Below are positions 21,730-33,653 of a stretch of DNA of 64,000 nt, piece by piece (positions within the stretch are counted from its first letter, which is position 1; every line of letters starts with the position of its first letter). The stretch comes from Medicago truncatula (Eukaryota; Streptophyta; Magnoliopsida; Fabales; Fabaceae), in NCBI RefSeq assembly GCF_003473485.1, contig NC_053047.1, positions 9,253,001-9,317,000 on the forward strand, in the 5' to 3' direction. Position numbers and translations under genes: made by a program. The notes under the pieces were generated by a model. It searched no databases, was not told where the DNA came from, and saw nothing but the letters and a program-made list of their open reading frames with translations.

Positions 21730-22576
21730 GACCATTTACAATTGTAAAACCCATTCAACAACCTTCAACACCCACTTTTTCAATTCCCAACACTCCACAT
21801 CATTTTCTCTCTCTTAATTCAACACACATTCAATTTTTACCTCTCCAATGGTTTTTTCATTCAACACCCTACCCCACCACCTTTTATTTCTTATTCTTAT
21901 TTAATTTTATATTTTTGTTTTTATAATTACATAAAATTATAATTATCGATTATAATTAAATTAAAATGAAGAAACACTTAACAATTTTTATTTTTTTTTA
22001 TAAAAACAAAATTTATTTAAATAATTTATTTTTATTTTCTTAACATAAATAAAATGCAATACAACAAACTAAGTACGGGTCACACAAATAGCTTAAAATG
22101 CAAGACAGTAGAAAAAGAAATGAAAAGAAATGCTAATAATAAGATTAAGAGAGTGAAAATTATGGTTTTTTTTTCTGTGTCCAAATCAAATGATCCAAGT
22201 CTCTATTTATAGAGAAAAAAAATCACGAATTTTGGTGAAAAAAAAAATAAAAATAAAATTATTTGCAATGAAATAATTGAGTCCAAAGTATTAAGAAGAT
22301 AAAAATCCAAGTCAGCCAACCAGAAAGCGACGCGTGGCAGCATCTATCCAAAAAGGCTTCTCTCTCCGCGTCCAACTGTCACCGACGCGCCTTGTCGGCG
22401 CGTGTAACGCACGCGCCAAAAAAGATCCAATCCGAGCGCGCCACGTGGCTTCCGGCATCAGGATTCAACCTATTGAATATATTCATCATCTCTTTCCTCC
22501 AGCTCACTTTCAACACCCCCCTCTCCAATGGTTTGCTTGTTGAATATGGGGTTCAACACCCCCATTGCACACGGTC
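21730..22576. mobile_element. Harbinger-type MITE, 847 bp (copy 1)
   Basis: Inverted ends GACCATTTACAATTGT and, at the other end, GACCGTGTGCAATGGG, with TTA duplications (21727-21729, 22577-22579) as in PIF/Harbinger. A GC-rich island at 22330-22460 contains the hairpin GGCGCGTGTAACGCACGCGC. It is an insert in the minisatellite of the host MITE. The ORFs inside are not considered genes. Confidence 0.78.
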
Positions 22577-22698
22577 TTACGTTCAATCTAGGTTAATGTA
22601 AATTAAGTTTACTTATGTTCAATTTAGGGGTATATTAATCATTCTGGGATGTAACTTGTTTTTTTTTTTTTGTGTGACTAGCACCGGTCTAAATATTA

Positions 22699-23205
22699 TT
22701 GATTTTTTTTTTAAGTTCAATTTTAAAGGGAGAAAAAATTCAAACCAATTAAAAATAGACACTTTGGTATAATTTAACTTTTATGATATTTTCTCACGAA
22801 ATCCAAATCAATCCAAGCTGACCAAAAAAAAAAACAAGGTTGTTTGAATCAGTTTGATTGGCAATATGAGCACAGAGACGGATCACCGGGGTTGGTGATG
22901 TGATCTTCAAGCTTTGACATCGATGACATCATCTTCTTCTCGTATGCTCCTTCTTTAAATGAGGGATACCTGCAAAAACACTTTGATGTCAAAGTAAGAG
23001 ATGGTGTAAATAGGCAGCGAGAGTAATGTGAGTTGAATGATCATATGGAGGGATGAACTCTTATTTGTAGAGTAGTTGACCTCTTAGACGCTACGATTTG
23101 TTTCTACCTTTACTGTGGTGATCCATGAGATCATATCGAGATTAATGTTACACGTCCGCATAACTGAAGTCTGAGATAGATAGAGGCACATCAGTACGAA
23201 TTTCC
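22699..23205. other. No gene; contains a dispersed repeat (22960-23190)
   Basis: 22699-22800 aligns with the upstream flank of F-box copy C (29700-29800), so it is residual duplicated flank. 22960-23190 recurs in opposite orientation at 42690-42915 (shared GTGAGTTGAATGATCATATG and GATCATATCGAGATTAATG-like segments). Its nature is unknown; possibly a retroelement LTR or leader piece. Confidence 0.55.
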
Positions 23206-23208
23206 TTA

Positions 23209-24055
23209 GATCATTTACAATGGTAAAATACATTCAACAACCTTCAACATCCACTTTTTCAATTTCCAACACTTCACATTATTTTCTCTCTCTTAATTCA
23301 ACACCCATTCAATTTTTACCTCTCCAATGGTTTTTCATTCAACACCCTACCCCACCACCTTTTATTTCTTATTCTTATTTAATTTTATATTTTTGTTTTT
23401 ATAATTACATAAAATTACAATTATCGATTATAATTAAATTAAAATGAAGAAACACTTAACAATTTTTTTTTTTTTTGTAAAAACAAAATTTATTTAAATA
23501 ATTTATTTTTATTTTCTTAACATAAAATGCAATACAGAAGAATTTTGGGTGTTGAATTGATTGTTAGTGGGATCCATTTCACTAAATAAAGACTAAAACT
23601 TCAAAAGAAATGCTAATAATAAGATTAAGAGAGTGAAAATTATGGTTTTTTTTCTGTGTCCAAATCAAATGATCCAAGTCTCTATTTATAGAGAGAAAAA
23701 AATCACGAATTTTGGTGAAAAAATAAAAAAAAAAAAAAATATTTGCAATGAAATAATTGAGTCCAAATTATTAAAAAGATAAAAATCTAGCCAGCCAATC
23801 AGATTGGACCACGTGTCCCACTTTATCCCAAAATCGTTTCTCTCTCCGCGTCTTCCTTCAGCGACGCGCCCTGTCGGCGCGTGTATTGCACGCGCTGTGC
23901 GTGGCCAAATGAAAACGCGCCGCGTGGCCCCTCGGTCAGATATTAAACATGTTGAATCCATTAATCACCTCTCTCCTCTTCCCTCTTATTCAACAAGGCA
24001 TTGCAATGGTTTCAACCTATTAAATGTCAGATTCAATAGGCCATTGTACATGGTC
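23209..24055. mobile_element. Harbinger-type MITE, 847 bp (copy 2)
   Basis: Inverted ends GATCATTTACAATGG and GACCATGTACAATGG (reverse complement) with TTA on both sides (23206-23208, 24056-24058). Clearly the same family as 21730-22576, including the AT-rich body and the GC-rich hairpin (GGCGCGTGTATTGCACGCGC). Confidence 0.8.
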
Positions 24056-24172
24056 TTATGTACGAAATAGTAGATGGAGTAGCTTTTGCACCATTAAGCT
24101 CCTTTCAACGGATACTTTTTTATGTCCCATTCAATCCTTTTTTAGGTTGGGCCTCTTAGTCATATAGCGTTA

Positions 24173-24765
24173 TGAAAATTGCTCTTTAGACCCCTAATAC
24201 AGACACATAATCACCTCAAACTACCGAAAATGCGCCCAATAGTAGTTAATTACCGTTCGTTGAAACAATAATTAACAACACATCAAACTTATGCGACTAA
24301 AATAGTTCACTTTTGCTTTTATCAAAGGAAGGATTCTGCATCTATTTTACGTATTCGTGTTCAAACGTGTGGCATCTTAAAGTGCAGTGAGCTTCCACTT
24401 TTGCAATATAAATTCAAATATTTACCTAATGTTTGCACTCTTTGGCTTCGTGGATGGAGTTGACCAAACCCCTGCAACTCGCCATCTATCAAGCATTCTG
24501 ATCTAATGGCTTCTTTTGGATAGGAAATGGAAACTGCAGCAACTGGAGGCTGTAATAAAACTTTAAAAGTGCTTAAAAGAAACTCAAACTTTCGATCATT
24601 TTAGTTAGAATGGTACTTAACTACCATTCCTTTAAATGGTAGTTTACTACCATTCCTATACTCGCTGAAATATATGATCGGTAGTTAAATACCATCGAAG
24701 GTATTTTCCAAAATTTAAGATGTTCGTGAGCAATTGCTAGGTGCCTAAAAGAGCAATTTTCTATC
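24173..24765. mobile_element. Degraded terminal-inverted-repeat element
   Basis: GAAAATTGCTCTTTAG at the left is matched inversely by CTAAAAGAGCAATTTTC at the right. Flanking 9-mers TAGCGTTAT and TATCGTTTC share six positions, a possible decayed Mutator-type duplication. Inside, ACTACCATTCCTTTAAATGG repeats. No gene. Confidence 0.45.
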
Positions 24766-24894
24766 GTTTCATAAACCCCATATAGACCCTTAGTTAATTT
24801 AACAGGTAATGGATCAAAAAGTCTTAAAGCCAGACAAATAAAATACAAAATAATTGAGGTAGAAATATTTTCCTGGTATGAGCGTTGCACCGGT

Positions 24895-25352
24895 ATGGTA
24901 ATCTACATCAATGTGGTACCTCTTGCCCCTTCGACTAGTCACCGTTGGGATAAGCTTCTAATTTATGATAAACCTAAAGTGAATCATGAAAACAACGTGA
25001 AAAGGAATAGAAGAGATATGAGATTAGAGAGAAAAGAGAGAAAAATAGTTATAATATATATTCTCTATTCAGTGTAATCAACAATGATTCACACTCTTTG
25101 TATCTAATTGCATTCTAGTGTTCTCCTTATATACACAATGCAAAGCTTTAACTAACTATGGTTACTTGACTAGAAAGTAAACTATATTAGCAGGTTAATC
25201 TCTAACTGACTAACCGACTCAAACTTATGCAACTAACTTGTAGCTATACACCACTACATAAATAATAGTTGTCAATTAACAAATCTCTAACAACTGGTGC
25301 TAATTTATAGTATATACATCATAACAACTATACACTATACTAGTGAGCCAAC
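24895..25352 (-). mobile_element. Copia-like LTR remnant
   Basis: Read on the minus strand it begins TGTTGGCTCACTAGTATAG and includes a TATA-like TATATAAGGAGAACAC and a pyrimidine-rich CTCTCTTTTCTCTCTAATC before the presumed end. This looks like a Copia LTR, but no partner LTR, primer-binding site or duplication is found. Confidence 0.4.
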
Positions 25353-26181
25353 ACATCCTCTTTGACGATCCTTTGTGCTGAACCTATGGGGTATATGATC
25401 CTCTGGAATACATAATCCTTTCCGTTTGGTGTGCCACATCAATTGATAGCAATGATGTCTGCTTACACATTTTTTGAATCACTAATCTTTATGTTTTCCT
25501 TCATTATGATATATAACCCTTTTCATTAGTTTCATTTTTTGCAATTTCCATTTTGTTTGTCCTTTTCGAGCCTACTATTACTCTTCCTCTAAGCTTTGGT
25601 TTTTTCGTTCATCTCGTTCATCATTTCATTATGATCAGTATTTCTTCGTCTATATATTTTTCTATATTAATATAGATGGTTAGTTCAGACGTTAAAAACG
25701 ACCATTTTTAACAAATCATCAGCTTTACGGATGCATCAAATGATGCTTTGTTCGAAGATTTTTGTCTGAAGTTTGTACGTCTTTAAATATTTAAGATGTT
25801 GCTTCATGAACCTATGTTATAAAATTAATAAGAAACTTCTAAATATAAATTTATATGGGTATGACATGTTAGAGAAAAGTTTTAGGAAACATATTGTATG
25901 TTATTGAATGAATTCAAGTTAGATTGTTTGCGTCTTTACCTCCATGTCTAGAAGCAGATAGGGTTTGTAGAGACATTGAATTATATTACTTTACATTTAT
26001 CAAACTTTCTTTTGAATGTGAGGTTTTGTCATGGCTGAACATCACCTCTTATCAAATTGTTAGAACCACAATCAGGAATAGAATGAAAGAAATAAAAATC
26101 GCAAGACAATTAATGACACACGTTCTTTGTTTATAAAGTTAGGCTAATGGTGTGCCTACCTATACGACTATATAAAAACTA
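25353..26181. other. No recognisable feature
   Basis: AT-rich intergenic sequence. The small ORF at 25924-26136 does not start with ATG and has no recognisable domain. Confidence 0.5.
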
Positions 26182-26190
26182 TAGTTTTTT

Positions 26191-26721
26191 GGGTTAAATA
26201 TGTTTTTGGTCCCTATAAATATGTCAACTTTTTGTTTTAGTCCCTATAAAATTTTCCTTCAACTTTTAGTCCCTATAAAATTTTCCTTCAACTTTTAGTC
26301 CCTATAAAATTTTCAATCACTACTTTTGGTCCCTATTTTTAATTTAATTTTTGTATTTTTTTTAATGAAATTGTGCAGAAATGTGTCAAATATTCTAAAA
26401 AAAATTCCTAAAAAATTTTAGAATTTTTTAACAAAACACAAATTAAATATGAATTTTTAACTGTAAAAAATATAAAAATTCATATTAAATTCATGTTTTG
26501 TTAAAAAATTCTAAATTTTTTTGGAAGTCATTCTTATAATATTTTGATTTTTTTTGGAAAATTTTATTAAAAAATATGAATTTTAAATATGATTTTACTT
26601 TAAAAGAGGAACCAAAAATGAAGATTAAAAATTTTATAGGGACTATAAGTTGCAGGAAAATCTTAGAGGGACTAAAACGAAAAATTGATATATTTATAGG
26701 GACCAAAAACATATTTAACCC
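26191..26721. mobile_element. Mutator-type MITE (family 2)
   Basis: Inverted ends GGGTTAAATATGTTTTTGGT / CCCTATAAATAT with exact 9-bp duplications TAGTTTTTT (26182-26190, 26722-26730). A recurring TAGTCCCTATAAAATTTTC unit is in the left arm. Non-coding; the ORFs in its arms are mirror images of the inverted repeats. Confidence 0.88.
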
Positions 26722-26730
26722 TAGTTTTTT

Positions 26731-27849
26731 TTATATTTTTGTGATGAATTATAATTTACAATGATACAAGCGATATATGGTTATTTTAGATCATTAGTTC
26801 GTTTTTGCTCCCGATACTCTCACCTTGTGCATTCTCATTGTTGATATGTAGAACCCAATTCAAGTACCAATAGAACCCTAATGTGCATTCTCAAATCAAT
26901 GCAAAGCTGCTAATCTTATAAAAACATAAATTTATGGAAATTAAAAAAAACAACTAACACTCAAATAAAGCAAATTGTGATTAAGGTGAACAGCTCAAAA
27001 CAACAACCTCTATATTATAGGAGGGAAACAAATTGCTTCAAAATCATGCCATGGAAGTAGGCATGGACAAAGTTTGGTTTAGAACCAATATTGATTCTTA
27101 ACTGAGCTGGTTTCCAGTTAAGCGAAACCTATCCAAACAAGTTCTATTTCAGTCCAAAAAACACTGAATCGGTGAACTGGATTATAAAATAGGGTTAATA
27201 GTGCTTTACCCTATAAAATATGCATTGGGCAGAAGAAAATTGCTATTGTATCAACTGAACCGAAATGTTTTTTTCTAAATGAAAGAGAATTTCTAAATGT
27301 ATCATTGTGTATGATTGAATTTACCTATCAACAGAAGCTCCTATAACTTATATATATTTGAAATTCATAGTATCCATAACATAGAAGCCAAAACACTAAC
27401 AATGATTCACAGTGGTAAACATTATAACTCTTACTAAATAAAGTATATTGGTTCTTTATTATTTTTGAGAAACGTGAAGGATTCAAATACATGAATCAAG
27501 AGATTAGTAAAAGAAAACAAAGAGAGAGTTCAAATTTTCTCTGCAAACCAGTAAGAATCTGAGAAGAAAAAACACTAAAGAAAAAGACACAAGCATGCTA
27601 TCTAATTATTATAGTGCATCCTTGCTTAATCAGATGTCTTGGCAAAATTACAAAATCTTTTAGATAGTATCCTCATCCCTTCTATAACTTCTGTTGAGGT
27701 GTGAAGTTGGTTCCAGGTTTCAGCTGAAAAAATAACACCATTTTCACGTTACCAAATAAGTGCAACATCAAGAAATCAATAAAATAGGAAGCCGTCCAAT
27801 CTTTATGTCAACATCTTTAAGAATTAAGAGGCAAATTGAATGCACTTTT
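26731..27849. other. No gene; 3' flank of F-box copy C
   Basis: AT-rich sequence. From about 27590 on it matches the 3' flank of copy A (3755-3980: AAGCATGCTATCT, AAATTACAAAATCTTTTAGAT), so it is presumably the 3' untranslated region and flank of the duplicated gene. Confidence 0.6.
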
Positions 27850-29189
27850 ACCTTAATCGACGTATGAGGTCAACCTTTGCTGACAGTGCGTTTTGAAGCA
27901 AAAAATTCAGATATTCATTAGGTATGGATGATTTGTGCGTTTGTACTTTCAGTGACTTCAAGTTACACAAGGAAAGGAAACTCAGCCTTCAACGTGGTAG
28001 GAACTGAGTCGAGAATCTAAGCAATGAGGGATGATTATGAATGAGAATCAATTTAAAACAAGTCATACACTTCGACAAAAATTATAACTGAAAAAAAAAA
28101 AAAAAGCATATTAAGAAAAAAAGTTGTCTGTAGTAAAAAACGAAACCAACCAAACATGCCATAAAGTACCTGAAGAGTAGTTGAGTTGATTGTCAATGAT
28201 TCGAAGTTAGCAAGCTCAACCAACCAGTTATATATAATCAATGCAGTCTTTGCAGATTGGAACAAACTTATTACAACTATAGTTGCATGTTTAACAGAAG
28301 ATAGATTGCTCTTGCTCCCACAGAGTTGCTGGACAGAGGGAATACCCTTATACACGAAGGTACAGAGATTTGGAGTGCATAACTCGAACTTGTAATAGCC
28401 TAACTGCCAGGAGCCATAGTCTATTGTTAAATTGGTGAGCGTGGCACTCGATATGCAAAGGTTTTATTTATCAAGAACGCAACAATTTTGAACAATCAAG
28501 CTATTCAACCTCTTAAATGCTGAAAAAGGCTCAACACGGCCATTATCGTCCACACCAAAGTCAAAGGACCCTAAAAACAAGTAGGTTAATCATGGAAAAT
28601 TCAAAGAATTTGGAAATAATGTTCGTTGAGGAAAAGCAACAGAAATGTGAAGTGATGTTAAAGTGTCACATGAAAAGAAGTAAGACCAATTGGATTGAAT
28701 ACTTCTAACATTGATTCGTACTCACTTGACATTATGTGAAAAAGCGTATCTGACAATCCATCCGAGATGACTAATTTGATAGCTATCAAGATTCTCCTGA
28801 CAAAAATCAAGAACTTCCAGTGCGATTGAGCGATCACGTGTACCCAAAAACCAATGAATGAAATACTCGAAATCTCTGAGATTCTTAAAGTGTGAATAAC
28901 GTATTATAAGGCTTGGAAGACACTTCCATATATTCTTCCATCTTTTGGACAAAATACAAGTTTGAACTGCGTATTTAGTATTCAAAAAAGAGAGTATGTG
29001 AAGTAAAACACAGTCGGCTAAATCACTTAACTTGTCTTCATTCTCATCGTGTAAATCACTTAGTTTGTCTTCGTTATCATGGTCGTTATATTTTGTTCTT
29101 AATCTCTCCACGGGATTCCGGATTTCTTGCAGTAGAAGAAACACCCAGTAATGCCAGAATGTTACCTCGGCCACCGACATAAAATTCAT
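27850..29189 (-). pseudogene. F-box gene copy C (nonsense mutations and frameshift)
   Basis: Starts with ATG at 29189 (MNFMSVAEVTFWHYW). The F-box is duplicated in part by a small repeat (two copies of DNEDKLSDL-like sequence around 29030-29080). Exon 1 ends at the donor before 28170; exon 2 runs from 28016. Against copies A and E it has in-frame stops: TGA after AFSHNVK (28718-28720), TGA in the NFP-A-L segment (near 28590) and TAA in place of the Gln of LDKQNLC (near 28473). A one-base insertion in exon 2 (CCTTTCCTTG for CCTTCCTTG, near 27975) shifts the frame. A clear pseudogene of the same F-box/LRR family; its undisrupted flank serves as the empty site for the Helitron upstream of copy A. 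Confidence 0.88.
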
Positions 29190-29349
29190 TTGATTTGAGT
29201 AAAATCCAACTCACCCTGCTTTGATTGTGTAGAGTAGTAGGTTTGGTTCAGTTTATTATTGTGAGAAAATTCAAAGCCTTATCGAGAAGAAAATCTGCAC
29301 CAAATAAAAACCCTAACTCAAAGTCATTCTTATTACATATTTTTTAATA

Positions 29350-29691
29350 GGCTAAAATATGTTTTTAGTCCCTGCAAATATGCCTCGTTTTGGTTTTAGT
29401 CCCTGGTAAAAAAAAAATTTGTTTTTGGTCCCTGCAAAATTTTTTGTTTTTGAAAATAGTCCCTGACCCCACTTTTGTGATGATTTGCATACGTGGCACA
29501 TTATAACGTAACCAATTTTGTAGTTTTTGGTCCCTGCAAAATATTTTGTTTTTAAAAAAGGTCCCTGCAAAATTTTTTGTTTTTGAAAATAGTCCCTAAA
29601 AATTTTGCAGGGACCAAAAACAATTTTTTTTTTACCAGGGACTAAAACCAAAACAAGGCATATTTGCAGGGACTAAAACCATATTTTAGCC
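29350..29691. mobile_element. Mutator-type MITE (family 2 relative)
   Basis: Inverted ends GGCTAAAATATGTTTTTAGT / GTCCCTGCAAATATGCC with exact 9-bp duplications TTTTTAATA (29341-29349, 29692-29700). 342 bp, nearly all of it hairpin arms; the ORF on its minus strand is only the arm sequence. Confidence 0.9.
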
Positions 29692-29700
29692 TTTTTAATA

Positions 29701-30384
29701 AATATATTATTACTTATTGTTACATCGAGTCGGTGGGTTCAGTTATTTAAGGAGAGAAAATTCGACCCAATAAAAAAAGTTAGTTTGGTCAATTTAATCT
29801 GCTAATAATAATATACTCCAGATATATCGTACTCTAGCAAATTCTCATAACTGTCCTTTAATTTTATGTTTACTCCATTCAACTCAAACTCTTGATCACC
29901 TTAATTTTATGTGTTTGTTTAATGGTAATCTTGTAAAATACAAAATCAATTTGTTTACTCTTTCTTCTCCTTATTATTAAATTCCCTTAAATATATAGAA
30001 AGAAAAAAAAATCTATTATCACATAAATATAGGAAAATAGTTTATTCTCATCTATTTTAATTTCTTAATTTCACTAATTTGCATAAAAAAGAGTCAATAA
30101 AAACACAATTAATATTTGGATTTTTAAAATAATCATTAGTTTTCAAAATTTAAGCATATCAATTTTCTCATATTGATATATTATAAAATTTGATTTTTGA
30201 GATATAACCACATAAAATCTACAACGGGTGCGATGCAAACATTGAATGATTTTTTGTATATAAAATAAAAATTTATTTAGTCCAAACAAACTACATTGAT
30301 GTTTATATTTTGAAAATAATTATCAGAAATCAAAGACAAGTGATGCATGCTTCTATTAGGCGAGAGCGGATGGAGAGGAATGAA
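29701..30384. other. No recognisable feature
   Basis: AT-rich sequence. The first 120 bases align with 22690-22800 and belong to the duplicated F-box flank; the rest shows nothing. Confidence 0.5.
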
Positions 30385-30819
30385 GCGAAGGGGGGAGTAG
30401 GTAGGCGTGGTGGCAAGGGTAGGAGACGTCGTGCTGATGGTGAGTGAACATCTAAGGTGAACGATCATGCGCCACAGTACGAGCCCCAACACGAACATCA
30501 TCAGATGGGGGATGGGGAGCAGGTGGAGATGGAGCAAGAGCAGCTAGAAGATCATCCTGGTTGGCCACATGACTTGTATGTGTTGACCATGTATCATGTT
30601 CACGTGACCAGGAAAATGTCTAATGGTTACATAAGATGGTTTTATACCATTTCACATCCACACATCATAGCTCTGGAAGAGGAAGCTCATATCCCAAAGC
30701 CAACTGAACAAGACGCCTTTTATGAGGTTGTTGTTGAGCAGGAGGGAGACAATGAGTATCTAAAACTGATCGTAAGATCGGGCTATATCAGATATCATTC
30801 TTATCTATCATGGACATAG
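30385..30819 (+). pseudogene. Fragment resembling a plant mobile domain (PMD)-type protein
   Basis: An open frame with one TGA (30442-30444) reads RRERMERNEAKGG and a basic KGRRRRADGE stretch, then an acidic, His/Gln-rich part and GWPHDLYVLTMYHVHVTRK, then GYIRWFYTISHPHI. These resemble segments of plant mobile-domain proteins (also annotated as phosphatase 7 long form), which are linked to Mutator-like transposons. There is no ATG in a sensible place and most of the domain is missing. Assignment from memory only. Confidence 0.4.
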
Positions 30820-31530
30820 GTGCGGTGGATAGCGGAATGCTGAATGGGAGAGTTTGTAAGTAGTTCTGCACGAGGTTCATGGATGACGGATTTATCGTCG
30901 TAGGCGTGGTAGGGTCCTAGGGCTACCTAGTAGTTTTTATGGTGTTGTAGTATTTTGAACAAATTTGATATTTTTAATTTTATGTTCGAATATTTGGTTG
31001 TAACCTACGGATAATTTGTGTTTAATTCGTACAATCTATGTTTAATTTGTGTTGTTTCTTATCGTTTCCATTAATTTTTTTTTATTTTTTATAATTTCAC
31101 GATTGCATATTTATATCAAGGACTTACAATCTGTATGAATCAGACAAAAACAGTGAGTCTGTTTCTGTTCTGATACCGTTTGGATTGTATAATCCGAAAT
31201 ATGTGTTTTTTACACCATAGTTTGTCTCTTTTGGGGTGTTTGACAATTTTCAGATTATATAAGCCGAATTTTTTTAAAGGGTTTCAAATTATAGTTTATG
31301 AATCATACGTTTTACTGAGACCGACACAAACATCAACAGGGTGAGTTGTCTTCCAACAATTTTTAACCTTTTCGAATTATAACTGCTCTTGAGGCGGATG
31401 CTGATGCACGCTTCTCCTACTCATGAGTTCAAAGAGAGTGTGTTTGTTGTTCACACTTTTCAAAAGATGTAAAAAAAAGGTTTTGTATTTTGAAAATTTT
31501 TGCTTTAAGTATTGCTATCAAAGATAGAAG
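30820..31530. other. No recognisable gene
   Basis: Non-coding AT-rich sequence after the fragment above. Confidence 0.5.
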
Positions 31531-31819
31531 AAATTATGCAAATAGAATAAATGAGAGTTCCAAATAAATGGGCACAGACTCAAATTTGATGAATTGAGTG
31601 GTGACCTGCCAAGGGCATGGCTCCACAGATTTATGAAAAGTTTGGAAAAATGGTAAGTGTAATGGGAAGGGTACGTTGAACACAATAACCGCTATTCTCC
31701 CTGTTCCGAGTCTTTGATATGCAGATCTTCGTATCGGAGGTCTTTTGATAGCTGGATGCCCCAAGTGGATTGTGCCCGACCGGATGCAGTTACTTTGTCT
31801 TTTGATCATTAACTTTTGC

Positions 31820-32237
31820 ATAGGTCGCCCTTTCGGGTTTTCAATCTATCAGGATAGTCATTTTTGTTCATGTCTCTAATTTTTGCCTAGACTGCCCCTT
31901 CGGGTTTTCAGTCCACCGAGACGCTCATTTTTCTTAAACCGCCTTTTCAGGTTTGCGACTTATCGAGCCTTTTTTTTTTTACAAAGTATTTCTTGACTGC
32001 ATCGACATCCATAGGAAGTGCAAGTTTGTGACCATCCATAGTTGTAAAAGTCATTGCACATGAGCCTTCATGGTTAGGCGTCCACTTGCTCCTAGAGTCT
32101 GGTTGGAAAGATAATACCTTTTTAGGCACAGAGTCTCCTTCTTGAAATTTGAGGGGACGAACCTTCTTGTTGGAAGTTTGTTTCAACCTCTTTTGACATG
32201 GTTGTACAAGGTCGTCATGCATTTTAAGTTTAATCAA
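31820..32237 (-). pseudogene. Ty3-type integrase C-terminus and 3' tail
   Basis: The minus-strand frame 31947-32237 contains KKVRPLKFQEGDSVPKKVLS, FQPDSRSKWTPNHEGSC and FTTMDGHKLALPMDVDAVKK, the chromodomain-less C-terminal end of integrase in Tat/Ogre-like Ty3 polyproteins. Usually a Leu stands where VPKK has Pro. After the frame ends, repeated GAAAACCCGAAGGGGCAG-type units (31825-31945) follow, as in the 3' region of such elements. The rest of the polyprotein is absent. The frame lacks its expected upstream part, so it is a fragment. Confidence 0.7.
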
Positions 32238-32499
32238 GCTTGGAACAATTAGGATGAAGGGAACCGGGTGAAGCGTTTTTTAAGATAATAAACAACAAAA
32301 ATAATGGAGAGAAAGAGGATATGAGGAAGACGACAGCAGAGACAGAAAGTGGTACACAATTAATAAGAGTTTGATATTACCTTTCCGTCCTCATATTTAA
32401 GTTTCACTTTGTTTAAAGCAGTGGGTTTTTTGGTCCAAATAAAAGATGTTGGTTGCTAAAATAGACCTTCATGAAAATGAGTGGGTCTATTGTAGCAAA

Positions 32500-32503
<4 letters not shown>

Positions 32504-32544
<41 letters not shown>
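32504..32544. repeat. (AT)n microsatellite
   Basis: About 20 uninterrupted AT units. Confidence 0.95.
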
Positions 32545-32546
<2 letters not shown>

Positions 32547-32847
32547 CAACCACTTTCTTCCCTTTCAATCGATTTTTCTCTCTCATCGCATGGGCCACAA
32601 AACAAACCCATGACCACATGTTTAAAGAGACCCAAAACTCTTACCACTTGGACTAATTCATTTTGTTACACTTTTCATTCGTGCATCGGACATTCATCTC
32701 ATCATTTATATTTATTTTTATGATATTAATATAATTTTAAATTTAAATAACTTCAATCTAATATATTGACACGTGTATTCGTGCACACAAACTTATAAAA
32801 ATTATTTAATATCTAACTTGCCCGGTCTCTAAACTAGTGTTAATTAA

Positions 32848-33636
32848 GTTTGGTTTGTCTGGTACTCGTTCAAATATCTTTCTAGCTAGTCTTTGGTGGG
32901 TTTGGAGACATCGAAACTTAATGTGCCTTAATAATGAGAATTTGTCTCTATTTCGGCTGTGCAATAACATCACTTTAGCGGCTTCTGATATCACTTCGGC
33001 CTTCCATAGTGCGGACACTACAATTCATGAAGACCGCTTCGTGAAATGGAATGGCAGAAATCACAAAGGCAGCATTATCAATGTTGATGGCAGCTGCATT
33101 GGAACTCCTTCCCGTGCTGGTTACGGTGGTGTCATCCGCAATAACGCAAGTCTGTTCATCTCAGGTTTCTCTGGTTTCATTCCGCACTCAACGGACATAC
33201 TGCTGGCAGAGCTAACAGCTATCTACCAAGGGCTGAATATGGCTATGGACTTGAACATGAATGATTTTATGTGCTACTCAGATTCTCTCCTTGCTGTTAA
33301 TCTCATCATGAATGATACACCGAGATTCCACATCTACGCTGTTCTTATTCAAAACATTAAAGATTTGCTAGTCGATCGGAATTTCTCTCTTCATCACACC
33401 TTAAGAGAGGGAAATCAATGTGCAATTTATTTTGCTAAATTGGGTGCCATTTCAGATGCTCAGTTTGTTGTCCACCAATCGCCCCCAACTGACCTCCTTC
33501 CTATGCTTAGAGCTGATGCGATGGGCACTTATTTTGTTAGAAGCTAGTTGTTTGTTTTTCTTTGTTCCTGGTTCTGTTTTCTTTTTTTCTTTTCTTGTTC
33601 TTCTGTTTCTGTTAGCACTATTGTAACCCAAAAAAT
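32848..33636 (+). mobile_element. 5'-truncated LINE (L1 type) with RNase H domain
   Basis: A 17-bp duplication, AAACTAGTGTTAATTAA, flanks the insert (32831-32847, 33637-33653), a size typical of target-primed LINE insertion. The insert encodes the end of ORF2: a WRHRN segment and then an RNase H domain (INVDGSCIGTPSRAGYGGVI with the first Asp, LLAELTAIYQGL with Glu, CYSDSLLAVNLI with Asp). The last conserved Asp is lost: members usually read CADxxAKLG, here CAIYFAKLG. The frame ends at 33547; a pyrimidine-rich 3' end and a short A-rich tail follow. Host RNase H-like genes are an alternative, but the duplication argues against them. Confidence 0.88.
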
Positions 33637-33653
33637 AAACTAGTGTTAATTAA

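Larger units (their letters stand above)
20170..22689. mobile_element. Mutator-type MITE (family 1), carrying two nested elements
   Basis: Terminal inverted repeats GACCAATGCCAGTCACACCC and, at the other end, GACCGGTGCTAGTCACAC (reverse complement), both followed by an ACAAGTTACAYCC block. The 9-bp duplication TAAATATTA (20161-20169, 22690-22698) is typical of Mutator-like elements. It contains a second Mutator-type element (20478-21514) and a Harbinger-type MITE (21730-22576). No transposase. A truncated relative lies at 45594-46328. Confidence 0.85.

Noticed and set aside
22334-22601. Arg/Ala-rich ORFs
   Set aside because: They cover the GC-rich core of the Harbinger MITE; the second MITE copy does not keep the same frame.
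29352-29651. 99-codon minus-strand ORF
   Set aside because: Lies within the arms of the 342-bp MITE; the repeated FAGTKN words are its inverted-repeat sequence.
33000-33547. Independent host RNase H-like gene
   Set aside because: The 17-bp target duplication and A-rich tail mark it as the end of a LINE.
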